Assembly: GCA_022393335.1 (NCBI GenBank)
Contig: JAJEKB010021741.1
Coordinates: 1,347,821 to 1,411,820, forward strand
Direction: 5' to 3'
Length of the DNA stretch: 64,000 nt
Origin: Macrotrachela quadricornifera
Taxonomy: Eukaryota; Rotifera; Eurotatoria; Philodinida; Philodinidae
In this document: in pieces, positions 47,989 through 58,372 of the stretch
How positions within the stretch are numbered: the first letter of the stretch is position 1
Layout: each line of letters begins with the position of its first letter
The notes under the pieces: model-generated
What the model was told of the DNA's origin: nothing
What the model saw: the letters and a program-made list of their open reading frames with translations, nothing else
Databases searched by the model: none
Translations under genes and position numbers: made by a program

Positions 47989-48223
47989 GCAAAAAAACAC
48001 AGAACAAATAACTGGAAACCTAATGTTTTTTTTAGGTACACGTACACTATCTTACTGAAAAAGTTTTTTATATTCTCCTCACGTTCGAAGAGTTGTGCCA
48101 TTATTGATATATAGTCATAAGTTAGTAATTTTACATTATTGATAACCAATATAATCTAGTATGAAATTGAACCATTTCATCAAATATACGTCGTTTAAAG
48201 ATGGAAGAGTCAATACAGAAATG
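47989..48223. other. Short spacer between two transposon remnants
   Basis: AT-rich, nothing seen. Confidence 0.5.
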
Positions 48224-48660
48224 TTAGGTTGTCAACAAAGTTTCTGCGCTTTTTTCAAAAATTTTATTTTTACTTTTCAACTCCAGTGGTACAAATAGCT
48301 TTCAATTGTATATGCATCATCACTATCTATCACTTGTCGTCAACCTTCTGGCAGGAATAGGATTGCGCGTTCGTAGAAGTTCTGAGACTTTTGGTCGAAG
48401 AAGTTGACCAGTTCCATTTGGTGTCGTTCTCGTCGTCGAACTTTTTCTCACGCAAATGATGAGAAAGAGAACGAAACGAATGGTAGTCCGTTGGAGCCAA
48501 GTCAAGAGAATAAGATCGATGAGGAACTGTAATCCATTCCATCTTCAATAATTTTTGGCGTGTTGACTTTGCAATAGAGGTCTCGCGTTATTATGCAAAT
48601 AATAAATTTGATCCTGCTTTTGCTTTAATTCGTCGAATTTTATCGCAACATCAGATCAAT
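48224..48660 (-). pseudogene. mariner transposase remnant, C-terminal half
   Basis: Minus-strand pieces give IRRIKAKAGSNLL, a broken NNARPLLQSQHAKK, then EWITVPHRSYSLDLAPTDYH and LREKKFDDENDTKWN, and in another frame DQKSQNFYERAILFLPEG and QVIDSDDAYTIESYLYHW. These are the end of the DD34D catalytic domain (xHxxYSxDLAPxDYHxF) and the C-terminus of mariner transposases. At least two frameshifts and stops break it. The downstream tip TTAGGTTGTCAACAAAGTTT at 48224 resembles the mariner terminal repeat TTAGGTTGGCAAC. The N-terminal DNA-binding half is missing. Confidence 0.75.
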
Positions 48661-48889
48661 CATTATTTATGATAAATCAAAATTTTAATATCAATAATGA
48701 TAATGCTGTTAGGAGTGAAACAACAATTAATGAAGAATCACAAATTTCTCAATAGTTATCATGAGTAATTGGTCAATTAATATTATTGAACATGTTGATC
48801 CATCTATGGATGAGACAATACAATGAAATATTGTTAATGTAATGAAAAAATCTAGATTGTTCATGGAGTTGATCAATACATCTTCCATT

Positions 48890-49082
48890 TTAGTGAACTA
48901 TGTATTTAGTCTCAAAAGCAGTTTAAAATTAATCGTGTTCAATTAGATTACAAGAGTCGTTGGAATTCATTATATTATTTAGTTAAAAGAATGTTAATGT
49001 ACAAAAGAGCTTGTCAGCGCGATTCCTTTGAGACTAAAATGTGGAACTCACATTTTTCATATGTGAGTTCCACAAAAAATTA
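48890..49082 (+). pseudogene. Possible hAT transposase scrap
   Basis: One plus-strand frame reads INRVQLDYKSRWNSLYYLVK and then KRMLMYKRAC. The R-W-N-S-x-Y-x-L pattern is characteristic of hAT transposases (DVxTRWNSTYxML). It is followed by a hairpin and a stop at 49082. Upstream sequence (48660-48890) has long mixed-frame stretches that may belong to it. Too short and broken for certainty. Confidence 0.4.
49040..49073. repeat. Short perfect hairpin
   Basis: GTGGAACTCACAT and ATGTGAGTTCCAC pair around a short TTTTTCAT loop. It lies inside the presumed hAT scrap. Confidence 0.7.
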
Positions 49083-50453
49083 TAAATAAAATCAATAGTT
49101 AAAAATATGAGATTGCTCTCCATAAAAAACAAGTAACAAAACATTTTTCAATAGAATTAAATCAAGGTGATTGAAAGATGTCAGAATTAATCGAATTGTT
49201 TTTGAAACCGTTTGTACATGCATCACAACTCGTAAATGGTAGTAAATATTCAACCATGAGTATCAGTTATTTTGTTATTTTTCAAATTTGACAATCTTTT
49301 GAAGATGTCTATGATCATAGTATTAATGATGGGAAAATATTGTTTTAATAATTATACACAATTGAAAATTTTTAAAGTATGATGTTTTTATTATTATATT
49401 CAATTAAAAATTCTCTTATATTTTAAGACGTATTCCATTTTTGATCCTATTGATTTTGCTTGTTAAGATTAATTTCCATATCCCAAAAAAAAGGACTCAA
49501 GAAATAATTATTACACTTCTGTTCTTTTTTCTAGTGGCAGTGCCAAGGAGGGCGACGTTCACGTCCGGAGCTAATATGTCTTCTTTGAAAAAAACTTGAT
49601 GCGCAGTTAAAACTAAATAAAGAATAGATATTATCTTGTTAATTAATATTTAATGGTATGACGTTCTTACTAAAATCATTTCTACGAATAAAAAATGGAC
49701 TTTTTTTTTCTATTCACAAATAAACACAATGTCGTAAGTATGTTTCAAAAAGAAAGAAATAAAAAAAATCTACGTTAAAAACAAGGTCAATATAACCGGC
49801 AGAAAATTTTTTTCAATAGTTGTTAGAAAAGTTTATTTTTGTATGAAAAGAGAAAAATTAATATTTCTAATAATTGGCAATATACAGAGAAATCAAAGAA
49901 TTAAATATAGACTAACGATAGATTGAAAGGAAGGAAAAAAACCATATCATTATTTATTTTTTGATTACAAAGCTTTGTCTGTTTGTATAGATACAAAATA
50001 TATCTATTCGACAAAAAAGAATAACTTATCATTAAAGTATATTTGAAAAGTTTTCAATAGGATGAATAGTCATCTTTATTTAGTTTAATCGACGAAGAAA
50101 CTTAATTAATCTTTAGTAAGGGGCTGTTAGAAGACTAAATATAAATAAAGATAATTAAATCTTTTATATTGCATAAAGTATATTTAATAAATTTATTTTT
50201 TTTTATGTTAAACATTATTTGTCATCAGAGATATATCATTATTCACTTATTTCTTCTTGAACTAATTGTGTTTCCATAACATACGAGATTAATTTACACT
50301 TGAGACAAATCTACGTCGTTTTTTTTATGTGCTCTTGCATTCTGTAATTAGAGAGAAAAAAGAAAGAAATTTTATTTCACTAAAATATTTTCCATTACAT
50401 ATACTTCATAAACTCAAATGTATCTTTTTATTCATTTATACATTTATCTAAAA
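49083..50453. other. Intergenic, upstream of the second receptor
   Basis: AT-rich with no gene seen. A GC-richer patch at about 49535-49585 (GGCAGTGCCAAGGAGGGCGA) stands out but cannot be assigned. Confidence 0.4.
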
Positions 50454-51398
50454 ATGAATTCAACTGCTTTAGTCGAATTAACATTAACCATTCAAAATTC
50501 TACAATGACAACCATTGAATGGTGGTTTATTCCATCAACTATTTTGGAAATAATATGTACAAGTTTAACTATTATACTTACAGTTTTATTTCTATTTATC
50601 ATTATTATTGACAAAACATGTCATACAGTTGTAATGATGTTATCTGCTAATTCATGTTTAACAATATTGATAAGTGCATGTATTTTACTTAGTTATTCTA
50701 TATTCAAACTTGAGAATGATTATAAACAAATTCAATATGAAGATTCACTCTGTATTTTTCGAGTTTATATAGCTTACTTTGCAAGTTCTATATTCTATTG
50801 TTCATTTGCATTACAAGCTTTCTATCGATATATACTTGTTGTTTATCCAAATCGTTTATTTTGGCAATCAATGAAATTTCAAATTATTCTTATTTGTTTA
50901 ACACATATATATGCTATAGTGCATTCTTTGGTGATTTTTTTTACTGGAAAAATTATTTACAATGTTGATAATCAACTATGTCATGTACCTTTTCAATTAT
51001 CTTTCTCTCTGATTTATATGATGATTTCTGCTTGTATGCTGCCTATTTCTATGATTATTTTAATTTATATAAAATTAATTCGATTTGTCAAAGAAATGAG
51101 TAAACGTGTAACATCTACAAATATTTTAGTTCGTGCAAAAAGAGAACTACATATGGTTCGACGTATAATTATATTAATTATGACGTTAATGTTTATTGGT
51201 GTTCCATATATGATAATTATGTTTATGTCATTTTTTAATCGAACACCTAAATATTATTATCGAATTATTTACATTTTTAATGGTATATCTATATTATTGG
51301 TAATAATTGTTTTGTTCAAGTTCACTGATCCACTTAAAACATCGTTAATGAATAGAATTAAATGTCGATCAAATGCGATCATAGCGGTATTGTCATAA
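50454..51398 (+). CDS. Rhodopsin-like 7TM receptor, intronless
   Basis: A single open frame with seven hydrophobic segments. An upstream in-frame ATG at 50418 adds 12 mostly hydrophobic residues. I prefer the ATG at 50454, which gives a 314-residue protein beginning MNST with glycosylation sites NST at 2 and 15. Cys100 before TM3 and Cys176 in the second extracellular loop can form the usual disulphide. TM3 ends in YRY (124-126) instead of DRY. Pro197 is in TM5, Pro251 (VPY) in TM6. TM7 ends FKFTDPLKTSLMN, a remote form of NPxxY. Basic residues in the third inner loop (KRVTS, RAKRELHMVRR) fit G-protein contact. Ligand unknown. It differs strongly from the two-exon receptor upstream, so the pair is not a recent tandem duplication. 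Confidence 0.87.
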   Translation: MNSTALVELTLTIQNSTMTTIEWWFIPSTILEIICTSLTIILTVLFLFIIIIDKTCHTVVMMLSANSCLTILISACILLSYSIFKLENDYKQIQYEDSLCIFRVYIAYFASSIFYCSFALQAFYRYILVVYPNRLFWQSMKFQIILICLTHIYAIVHSLVIFFTGKIIYNVDNQLCHVPFQLSFSLIYMMISACMLPISMIILIYIKLIRFVKEMSKRVTSTNILVRAKRELHMVRRIIILIMTLMFIGVPYMIIMFMSFFNRTPKYYYRIIYIFNGISILLVIIVLFKFTDPLKTSLMNRIKCRSNAIIAVLS

Positions 51399-52229
51399 AT
51401 GACAAAAGCCGAAATTTAGTTTTGATGTTGTAATGTACAATTGATTGCTCTATTCGATGAACGTATTTGGAGAAGGAAGAAAACGACATGTTTCAACATT
51501 CGAAATCTTTTTTTTGCGAAAATCATGACATTTTATCGAACAAAATAGATGAATAATTCCCAAAATATACGTGATTTGCAAAAAAAAAAGAATTAAGATT
51601 TCGCAGCGATCTTTCATAAACTTAGTCATGGCCCACTTATTTATAGATTTATGTGCCTTTAATTGTTTTTCTTAAAATTTTCTATAGAGGTTTCTTCCGT
51701 TACAGATCATATTATTCTTTTTTAGTTAGTGGAACGTGAATGAGTGTGGTTTTGAACACAAGACAGTAAATTCATGGGAAAATATACTTCGGCATGGAAG
51801 CGGCTAGTCGTGAGTGGCGCCCCACAGGAGCGCTGGCCAATGACTAGTCTCTATTTTCTTAAATTTGTTTTAGTTTTTATATTACCTGTAAACGATTTTT
51901 TGAGCAAGAAAATGAGGTGGTACACTGGTCTATGCTGACATCATATAAAAAGCCGAGAAGTTAAGAGTGAAGTGGAGCAGGGATAATGATGATCGACTAC
52001 GACCTGTGCTTTATATTGCCATACGAAAGCCGTAACAAAAAGTTTAAAGTTTGGATCTTATAGACCAGCCGTCACTAGCAATCCGTGTATATGTGCATAT
52101 GTATCCAGGATTGTTATCAGAGCAAAATCCAGTGGTCAGTAAGAGATGGTGATAAATAGAATTCAGTCGAGAGTTAAGTGAGTCGTAGCGACAAGCGTTA
52201 CTTGTCAATTTTCATAGTAGCTAAATGCG
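51399..52229. other. Intergenic, no gene seen
   Basis: The receptor 3' UTR, then mixed sequence. TGGAAGCGGCTAGTCGTGAG at about 51795 resembles TGGAAGTGGCTAGCCATGAG near 20814, so a dispersed repeat may be present. No coding frame. Confidence 0.4.
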
Positions 52230-52545
52230 ACTATGAAATAAGTTTTTTTTTTTTTAATTTGTACAGCTTTTCACGCTGCATCTTATGATATGTTTTGATT
52301 TTTCTAATGAATCGTATTTAAAAATCAAAAAATGAAATGCAAAGTTCTCCTATTTATGATGGATCATTCGTTAGCAGGTTGCGTGCACCTACCATAAAAG
52401 CAAAGACGGATTGCAGCGAACTACAAGACTTAAAAGTCTGAAACTTTGCATATAATGCTAAATATGTGTGAACATTATAACAAAAGATTTAAACTAAATC
52501 TGCGACTTTTGGAAGAGCCGGACTGCAAAACTTTTGTAGTGCCCC
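52230..52545. mobile_element. Palindromic-family end, mirror of 45484
   Basis: The right tip, reversed, reads GGGCACTACAAAAGTTTTGC then GTCCGGCTCTTCC, matching the left end at 45484 for over 100 bases (also CAAAGTTTCAGACTTTTAA against CAAAATTTCAGACGTTTAA). At 52262 it carries CAGCTTTTCACGCTGCATCT, the same core as the other palindromic elements. Because the core is also present at 45864, this is more likely a second truncated copy than the other half of one 7-kb element. Confidence 0.55.
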
Positions 52546-54614
52546 ATGCATTTATCATTTGAACATTGTTGGTAGAGCGATCTTTATTAGTACATTAATT
52601 GCAATCGCATATTCATTTCTTAAACTTGTTTTATGGAAAATTCGTTCAGTATCATTTTTATCACCACGAAAGCGTTGTTTTTTTTTGTATTAAATTATAA
52701 TGAAAACGCCACTAGACGCATTCATCATTTATTTTCTTAAATGCGTACATATGCATTTAAACTCTCATTTAAAAAGTAATACTATATGAATTTAGAAGCT
52801 AGAAACCAAAACCAAAGAAAAAAATATTTAATTCAGCTGAACAAAAACGAAAATAAAGGTAAAACATGTGAATGTGAATGATTCTTTGTCATCCATGTCT
52901 CGGTGAGTGATAAACTAGATTATTTTTGATTAAGTTAGTGATAAGTTTAATACAATATTAAATGTGTTCGTTGTTGATCTTTTTGCTTTCAGTTTTAATA
53001 GATCAATTCTACCATGTGTACCATGTTCTCCATCTATTCGTGATAGAAGTAATATATTAATTTTCCTTGATTTCATCATAGTCAGATAGTCTGTAAAACA
53101 TGTTCAAAATCGAATAAATCCAATTCAAATTTCATCTCAACGATGAATACTGAAGGTATGAGTAGCAGATCGAAATCTTTGTTGAGCAGCTGAAGATACT
53201 TTTTTGAATCACGGATAGAAAAGTAGTTGGCTTTATGCTGTTTTTTTATTAAAGATATAAGCTTCGCATTCAGATCAATATCAATGTCAATAAATGTTGT
53301 GTAAATACGTTATCTTTGCAATTTTTCAATACGTGAATAAAACTCTTTCCCATCTAACCTGCTCTGATTTGATTTCGCATCGGTCGAAAAAAAAAGATTC
53401 TATTATCATAGACATTATCTCGCACTGATAAATCAGTTTCAAATAATGAGACATCACAGTCAATACCAACACTCATATTTTTACCATTAACAACACAAAT
53501 TTTTTATAAGTCAGTTTTCAATTGCTTGATATTGATCACCACTAACTTCGTCATCCTGTCAGGACGCATAGACAGTACTCTTTATATTCATACGTCTTTT
53601 TAAGACACCGATCATTTCGACCGGAGCGATCCTTTTCGACACTGTAAGACTTTAGAATTTTTCATCTGTTTTGTACTTGAAATTTTAATAATCATTTCCT
53701 CAATCAATTCTTGCCTTATAATATTCAAAAGGCGTATGATTTATAGTGTACTTTATCGTCGAAAGCTGGGTGATAGATCACAAAATTCTTCGTATAGTAA
53801 ATGATAGTCTGACGAGGAAACATTGTCATGTATCAAATCACTTTTTTTTAGCAAAAATTATTCGTTTTATAGATAATTCAAAATGACACATCTAAATGGT
53901 GTACCAATTTTAACAGAATGACTTGTCTAATCCCATATTTAGTATGAGAATCTTTAGAAGTGTTACAGTATTATTCAAATTAAAACATCCTACTCTATCA
54001 CGTTTGTAAAACACATTGGTTATTTGTATGTACATATTTTCAGAAGTGAAAGCGTCTTTTTACAGATTTATAAAGCACATATTTTGTGCAAAAATCAAAT
54101 GAAGAAATATAACCAGTCTTGTGCAAAAATATATCATAGGTTCTAAAGTTTGCAAATGTAAACAGTTAGATATAGTTTTAAATAAGAGGAAGGAATCACA
54201 ATATCTTGACTAGAACAAAATTCCTGAACTTCTGGAAATTTCAGTGTCAGAAACGAGTTTTAGACAAGCTGAAATATGTACGAGATTCAGTCTCAATACT
54301 CTCAATTATGCATAAAAATGTTTCTTTTTTGGGAAAAAAATTGATACTGAAAAATGCTTGCCAATAGTTGCTCCAGACATTTATGAGACTAGAAACTGTA
54401 ACTTTCTCTTATATTGTTCGCGAACTTGTACAGGTTTTTATCTTTGTATCCTGATATGGAGCTGAGATATTCTTTTTAATTGTACATGTTGAAGTGGTGT
54501 TAAATTTTCTAAGTCTTAGCCTTGGTAGGATCTATTTATATACGTGTTACAATGACGACTCGTTTGAATGTGTCCTTATTTAGATTTAAATTCAATTTAA
54601 CTATTATGTAATAT
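52546..54614 (-). pseudogene. Decayed gene on the minus strand (family unclear)
   Basis: Minus-strand frames show protein-like phrases broken by stops and shifts. Examples are GKNMSVGIDCDVSLFETDLS and VRDNVYDNRIF near 53400-53490, then DSKKYLQLLNKDFDLLLIPS near 53150-53210, and DGEHGTHGRIDLLKLKAKR near 52990-53040. Their order on the minus strand is consistent with one large protein. I do not recognise the family. Between 53650 and 54600 little readable sequence remains. Bounds are approximate. Confidence 0.35.
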
Positions 54615-54941
54615 TCATATAATTGTTGATTTTCCGACGTTTGTAGAGAAGTTTTTCTGACAAACATTGAGTATCAAGGACAAAATAATTGTTGTTTTAT
54701 TACTATCTTGCTGGTGATTATCAGTATGAAAAAAATAATTATTAAATATAATCTTATAGGATATACGTTCTATGTCGGGTAAGTAATTATTTTGGATTTT
54801 CTCCTGAAAACTATTCATGTCTTTTGCACCGTCTACACTAAATCCCAATGTTGAATATGATGCTCCTAGGCTTATATTAATTTTGAGTTTTATCAGCTGA
54901 TAAGACTGATTAAACTCAGTCGAAACATCATAGTCGTTCAA
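54615..54941 (-). pseudogene. N-terminal coding relic, possibly a secreted or vWA-type protein
   Basis: An open frame of 108 codons from ATG at 54941. Its first 70 residues look genuine: INISLGASYSTLGFSVDGAK, DMNSFQEKIQNNYLPDIERI and IIFNNYFFHTDN. From memory this recalls the region before the vWA-like part of certain invertebrate and protist proteins (GGAKDINxFRxNIxNNYLP), but I cannot verify it. After residue 75 the sequence becomes Ser/Thr/Ile-rich and stops, consistent with a frameshift or an unrecognised donor. It may be the 5' end of the broken gene downstream. Confidence 0.4.
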
Positions 54942-55319
54942 ACATACACACCATAGTTATTGTTACATCCTCAATTTGTTTACGAAGACAGGCTTGATAG
55001 TATTTCCAAATTCGCGTTATTATTATACAAATAAAGTTATAAAAATTTTATTATAAGTAATAGAAAAAGAATGACAAATATATGCTTTGCAAACTTATAA
55101 AGCTCAACCTTATTCGAATATCGAGACTAATGAATCAATAATTCACTCAGAAGTTCATTCCAACAATAGAAATAAAACACATAAAGAATCATGCGAACTC
55201 AAAGAACCTAACAAATTGAATATCGATTTTTGTGGTTCTATTTCATTCCAATTAAGTTGTTTATGTACAAGGATTTCACCAAACATATTGTTCACAGAAT
55301 AAATATAATTCCATGCGAT
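54942..55319. other. Spacer between the relic gene and the cupin-like gene
   Basis: A plus-strand frame at 55087-55302 starts with TTG, lacks an ATG and has no domain; it is not taken as a gene. Confidence 0.4.
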
Positions 55320-55958
55320 TTAATTCTTGTGCCGTGTATAATGACCCATATTGAATTTCGCCAATAATTCCTGCAGCTTATCGTACATCATTTGACGTTC
55401 CTCCGCTGTTGCTGTTATAATTTTGTCTTTGGATGCGGTTATATCGAGTGACGCACTGAGTACATAAGTGTTAGCCAAGTTTGCTATAGATTTCTTCCTA
55501 GCAACAAATGTTACAACTCCATCAGGATAACAAGTCATTGGCTCTATCGAATGAAACTGATCTTGATCCACATGCAACTGATTTCCTGAAAAATGATGTC
55601 TAATATTTATACAGTTAAGGGAGCCATTTACATACATGACTGAACCAAAGGTGTTTCCCAAATATCGTGGAAATTGATACGTGATTATTTTGTCATTGGA
55701 CTTGTTAATTGCCCACAATTTCTCAACATATCCACCTTCTAAACAATATGTGTCAAAAGGATATTGATGATTGTGAACATATGTTTCAGAACAATCTTTG
55801 AACCAATGAATGCGATATTCAATTGTTGGATCGTTTTCATCATCACCGCATAGTACTTGGTACATTACATTCGGCACGTTACGTACATCAGTATGTGACC
55901 AGTTTTTGAGAAGTTTCAGTATTTCTTCAAAACATTTCTTGTCTAGTCGTTCACTCAT
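55320..55958 (-). CDS. Cupin-like metal-binding protein (putative)
   Basis: An intact 212-codon frame, no introns, ATG at 55958 and TAA at 55320. The core fits a single double-stranded beta-helix. Cupin motif 1 is seen as YVHNHQYPFDTYCLEGGYVE (H-x-H then G-x-Y, residues about 80-99). After an inter-motif stretch of about 30 residues, motif 2 is LHVDQDQFHSI (about 128-138), followed by VVTFVARKK, the usual last strand. The His residues could bind Fe or another divalent metal. Substrate and activity cannot be told; a dioxygenase-like role is possible, but the second Glu typical of motif 1 is not clearly placed. No signal peptide, so probably cytosolic. The compact intronless form would also suit a horizontally acquired gene, which is speculation. 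Confidence 0.75.
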   Translation of the reverse strand: MSERLDKKCFEEILKLLKNWSHTDVRNVPNVMYQVLCGDDENDPTIEYRIHWFKDCSETYVHNHQYPFDTYCLEGGYVEKLWAINKSNDKIITYQFPRYLGNTFGSVMYVNGSLNCINIRHHFSGNQLHVDQDQFHSIEPMTCYPDGVVTFVARKKSIANLANTYVLSASLDITASKDKIITATAEERQMMYDKLQELLAKFNMGHYTRHKN

Positions 55959-57032
55959 GGTATAGATGTTTTGGCTTGATGTTTGACTTGCAAAGTTAAA
56001 GAAGTTTTGAATTGTGATTTGTAATATAAGGATTTCTAGTGATACGATTGAATAAAATTTAATTTTTTTCCATTCTGTTTTACCTATGCTTTTCTTTTTA
56101 TAGGTGTTGAAATAAGTTCTGTGACAACAGGGAAGAATCTTGGATGCTACTGTGAGTCATTGTAAATAAAAAACACTCAAACATTTGTTCGCTATATCTT
56201 TTACATGTATGTTACATAAAGGATTTTTTCTCTTTCTTTCTTTCTGTTCTTTTTCTTTCTTTCCCACTCTGTGTTCATTATTTTCTTTCTTTCCCACTCT
56301 GTGTTCATTATTTTCTTTCTTATCCTTTGGCACACTCTTTATTGTATTCAAACTGTGTTATTTTCAAGTGGGGAAAAGAGACCTGACATCATCTTTTTTT
56401 TTCCAATATCTTCGTGTTACGGTTGGGAATTGACCATCTGCTTTCTCTCTCTTGTTTATAGAAATATTCTCATATTTGTCTTGAATAAACGATCAATTGA
56501 GTTCTATTAACATTGTTGATAGGACTGTAACAGTCACGTTCTTACATAAAGATATGTAAGTCAATTGCTTAACTAGGAATTGGGTATTTTTGAAATTTAA
56601 AAATTTCTCAATATTTCAAGAAAGTTTTATTTCACCATACGAATCTTGTAACAGTGCAACGCTGTTTGAAAAACTATTATTCCAAATGAATAAAAATGAA
56701 GTCTAGAATATGGCACAGCTTTTCGACGTTTCTTTCAATTGATCGTTTATATTGATTCCATTCTAAACGAATAAGACAGCCAAATAATAAACATTCCTGT
56801 ACTCAATTTATTCAGTTTATTTTAAAGAATTACCAAAGTTAAAACACCAAAAAAACAACATGCAATTTGGATCATCAATCGCTTTTTTGTCTAAGAGTAA
56901 TTTAGGCATTCAAACCACATAGTCATATCTTAATAGCTTTTCTATCGAGTTCATAAATAGATCACTACAAATTTTCGTGATCGTGACATACATAATTTCA
57001 CGAAGTGTTTGATTGAAATTGTTGAGTATGAG
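55959..57032. other. Upstream of the cupin-like gene; T/C-rich repeat
   Basis: No gene. Contains the 30-bp tandem repeat at 56251-56320. Frames at 56157-56510 on both strands translate that repeat and are not genes. Confidence 0.5.
56251..56320. repeat. 30-bp tandem repeat, 2.3 copies
   Basis: TTTTCTTTCTTTCCCACTCT followed by GTGTTCATTA occurs twice in exact register (56251-56280, 56281-56310) and begins a third time. Embedded in a pyrimidine-rich tract. Confidence 0.9.
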
Positions 57033-57429
57033 TAGAGGTGTAAGCCGAAGGGTTCAACGGCAGCGACAGCTACATTTAAAATTGAAGTATTTTTTTTGAA
57101 AAAAAGAGATTTCTATTTATTTCAACCCATATTCATTACTTTTTCAACACAATACACATTATATAACTGGATATTTTCTATTATGACACGTTAGGCATTT
57201 TTATGCCAATAAAAAGGGTTTTATTCAAATTATCAGTTTTTTTTGTCAAGTGGCATGTCGATATACAGATGAAAAGAACGATCACTATAATTAGTATACA
57301 TCAACAAACTGATAATCGCATCGATAAGTAATAGTCACAATTAAAAAAAATACATTACAGTCCATGAAAATTAAAAAAATATCCTTCGATTTCTTTTATT
57401 TTTATTACTAAACGTCTTTATCTATTAAC

Positions 57430-58245
57430 GCACTATATATAGGAAGAAAGCTCAGGACGCTCTGCATCTTGCGGCACATTTGCGTTAAACATCAAATACA
57501 ATTTGAAATGTAAAAAATGTATTAGATAAAAGAAAGTGTCATCTGTTCTTTACAGGGTTTTGTACGTTGTAGTGATTTTGATTTTGCATATATCTTAGCA
57601 TAAGTGAATGAGAAAACGTTAATTTTTTTCCAAAAGGTGTACTGTAAAAAGCTCTATAAAGCTGTATTATCTAATTGTATTTTACCTGTTCTGACAGTTT
57701 TTTCTATACTCAAAATGAATAGCTTATATTTTGGTGTCAATTCCAATGAGAGTAAAAATGTTGGAAGATACTTTTGTTTTGCATGTATCTCAATCTGGAA
57801 AAATGATGATATATTGAATTTCTTTTTAAGAGATATGTCGTCGAAAGTTCTACAAAATTACTATAGACAAAGTTCTTTATCAAATCAAAAAGTCTTCGGA
57901 GTGTTTTCAGAAATGATAGGAAGTTACACCGCTAAATAAGTTGTTTATTTTGAGTATGAGAAAAACTGTTAGAAAGGTAAAACGAAACTTGATCATATAG
58001 ATCTTGTAGAACTTTTCATGGCGTATTTTTTCGAAAAAAATTTAATGTTTTATCATTTATTTAAACCCAGATATATGCAAAATAAAAATATGTTACAGCA
58101 TTGTGGACATTCTGTATATGGAAAAAGAATGCGTCACTTTTTCTTCTAACATATTTTATACGTTGCGCTGCCTTTGATGTTCAGTGTAAATATACCAAAA
58201 GATGCGGTGCGTTCTGGGACTTCCTCCTATAATACAATAAATTAA
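57430..58245. mobile_element. Palindromic mariner-like element, nested
   Basis: TATAGGAAGAAAGCTCAGGA and the complement of TATAGGAGGAAGTCCCAGAA form the ends. The arms continue with GCATCTTG/GCATCTTT, AACATCAAA and TTTTGCATATATCT, centred near 57838. The GTAGAACTTTTCATGGCGTA core at about 58008 links it to the elements at 9007 and 45484. The 111-codon frame at 57604-57939 spans the palindrome centre and is not considered a gene. Confidence 0.65.
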
Positions 58246-58372
58246 TAGATAAAAGTGTATAGTAATAAAAGAAAAAAAAACCGAAGCATATATTTTCAAT
58301 TTTTCGTGGGCTGCAATAACAAAAACGAGATCATGAAAAAGTAATACGCATTACTATAGTTCGAATATATTC

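Noticed and set aside
57604..57939. 111-codon frame as a gene
   Set aside because: It spans the centre of a palindromic element and its sequence is explained by the arms.
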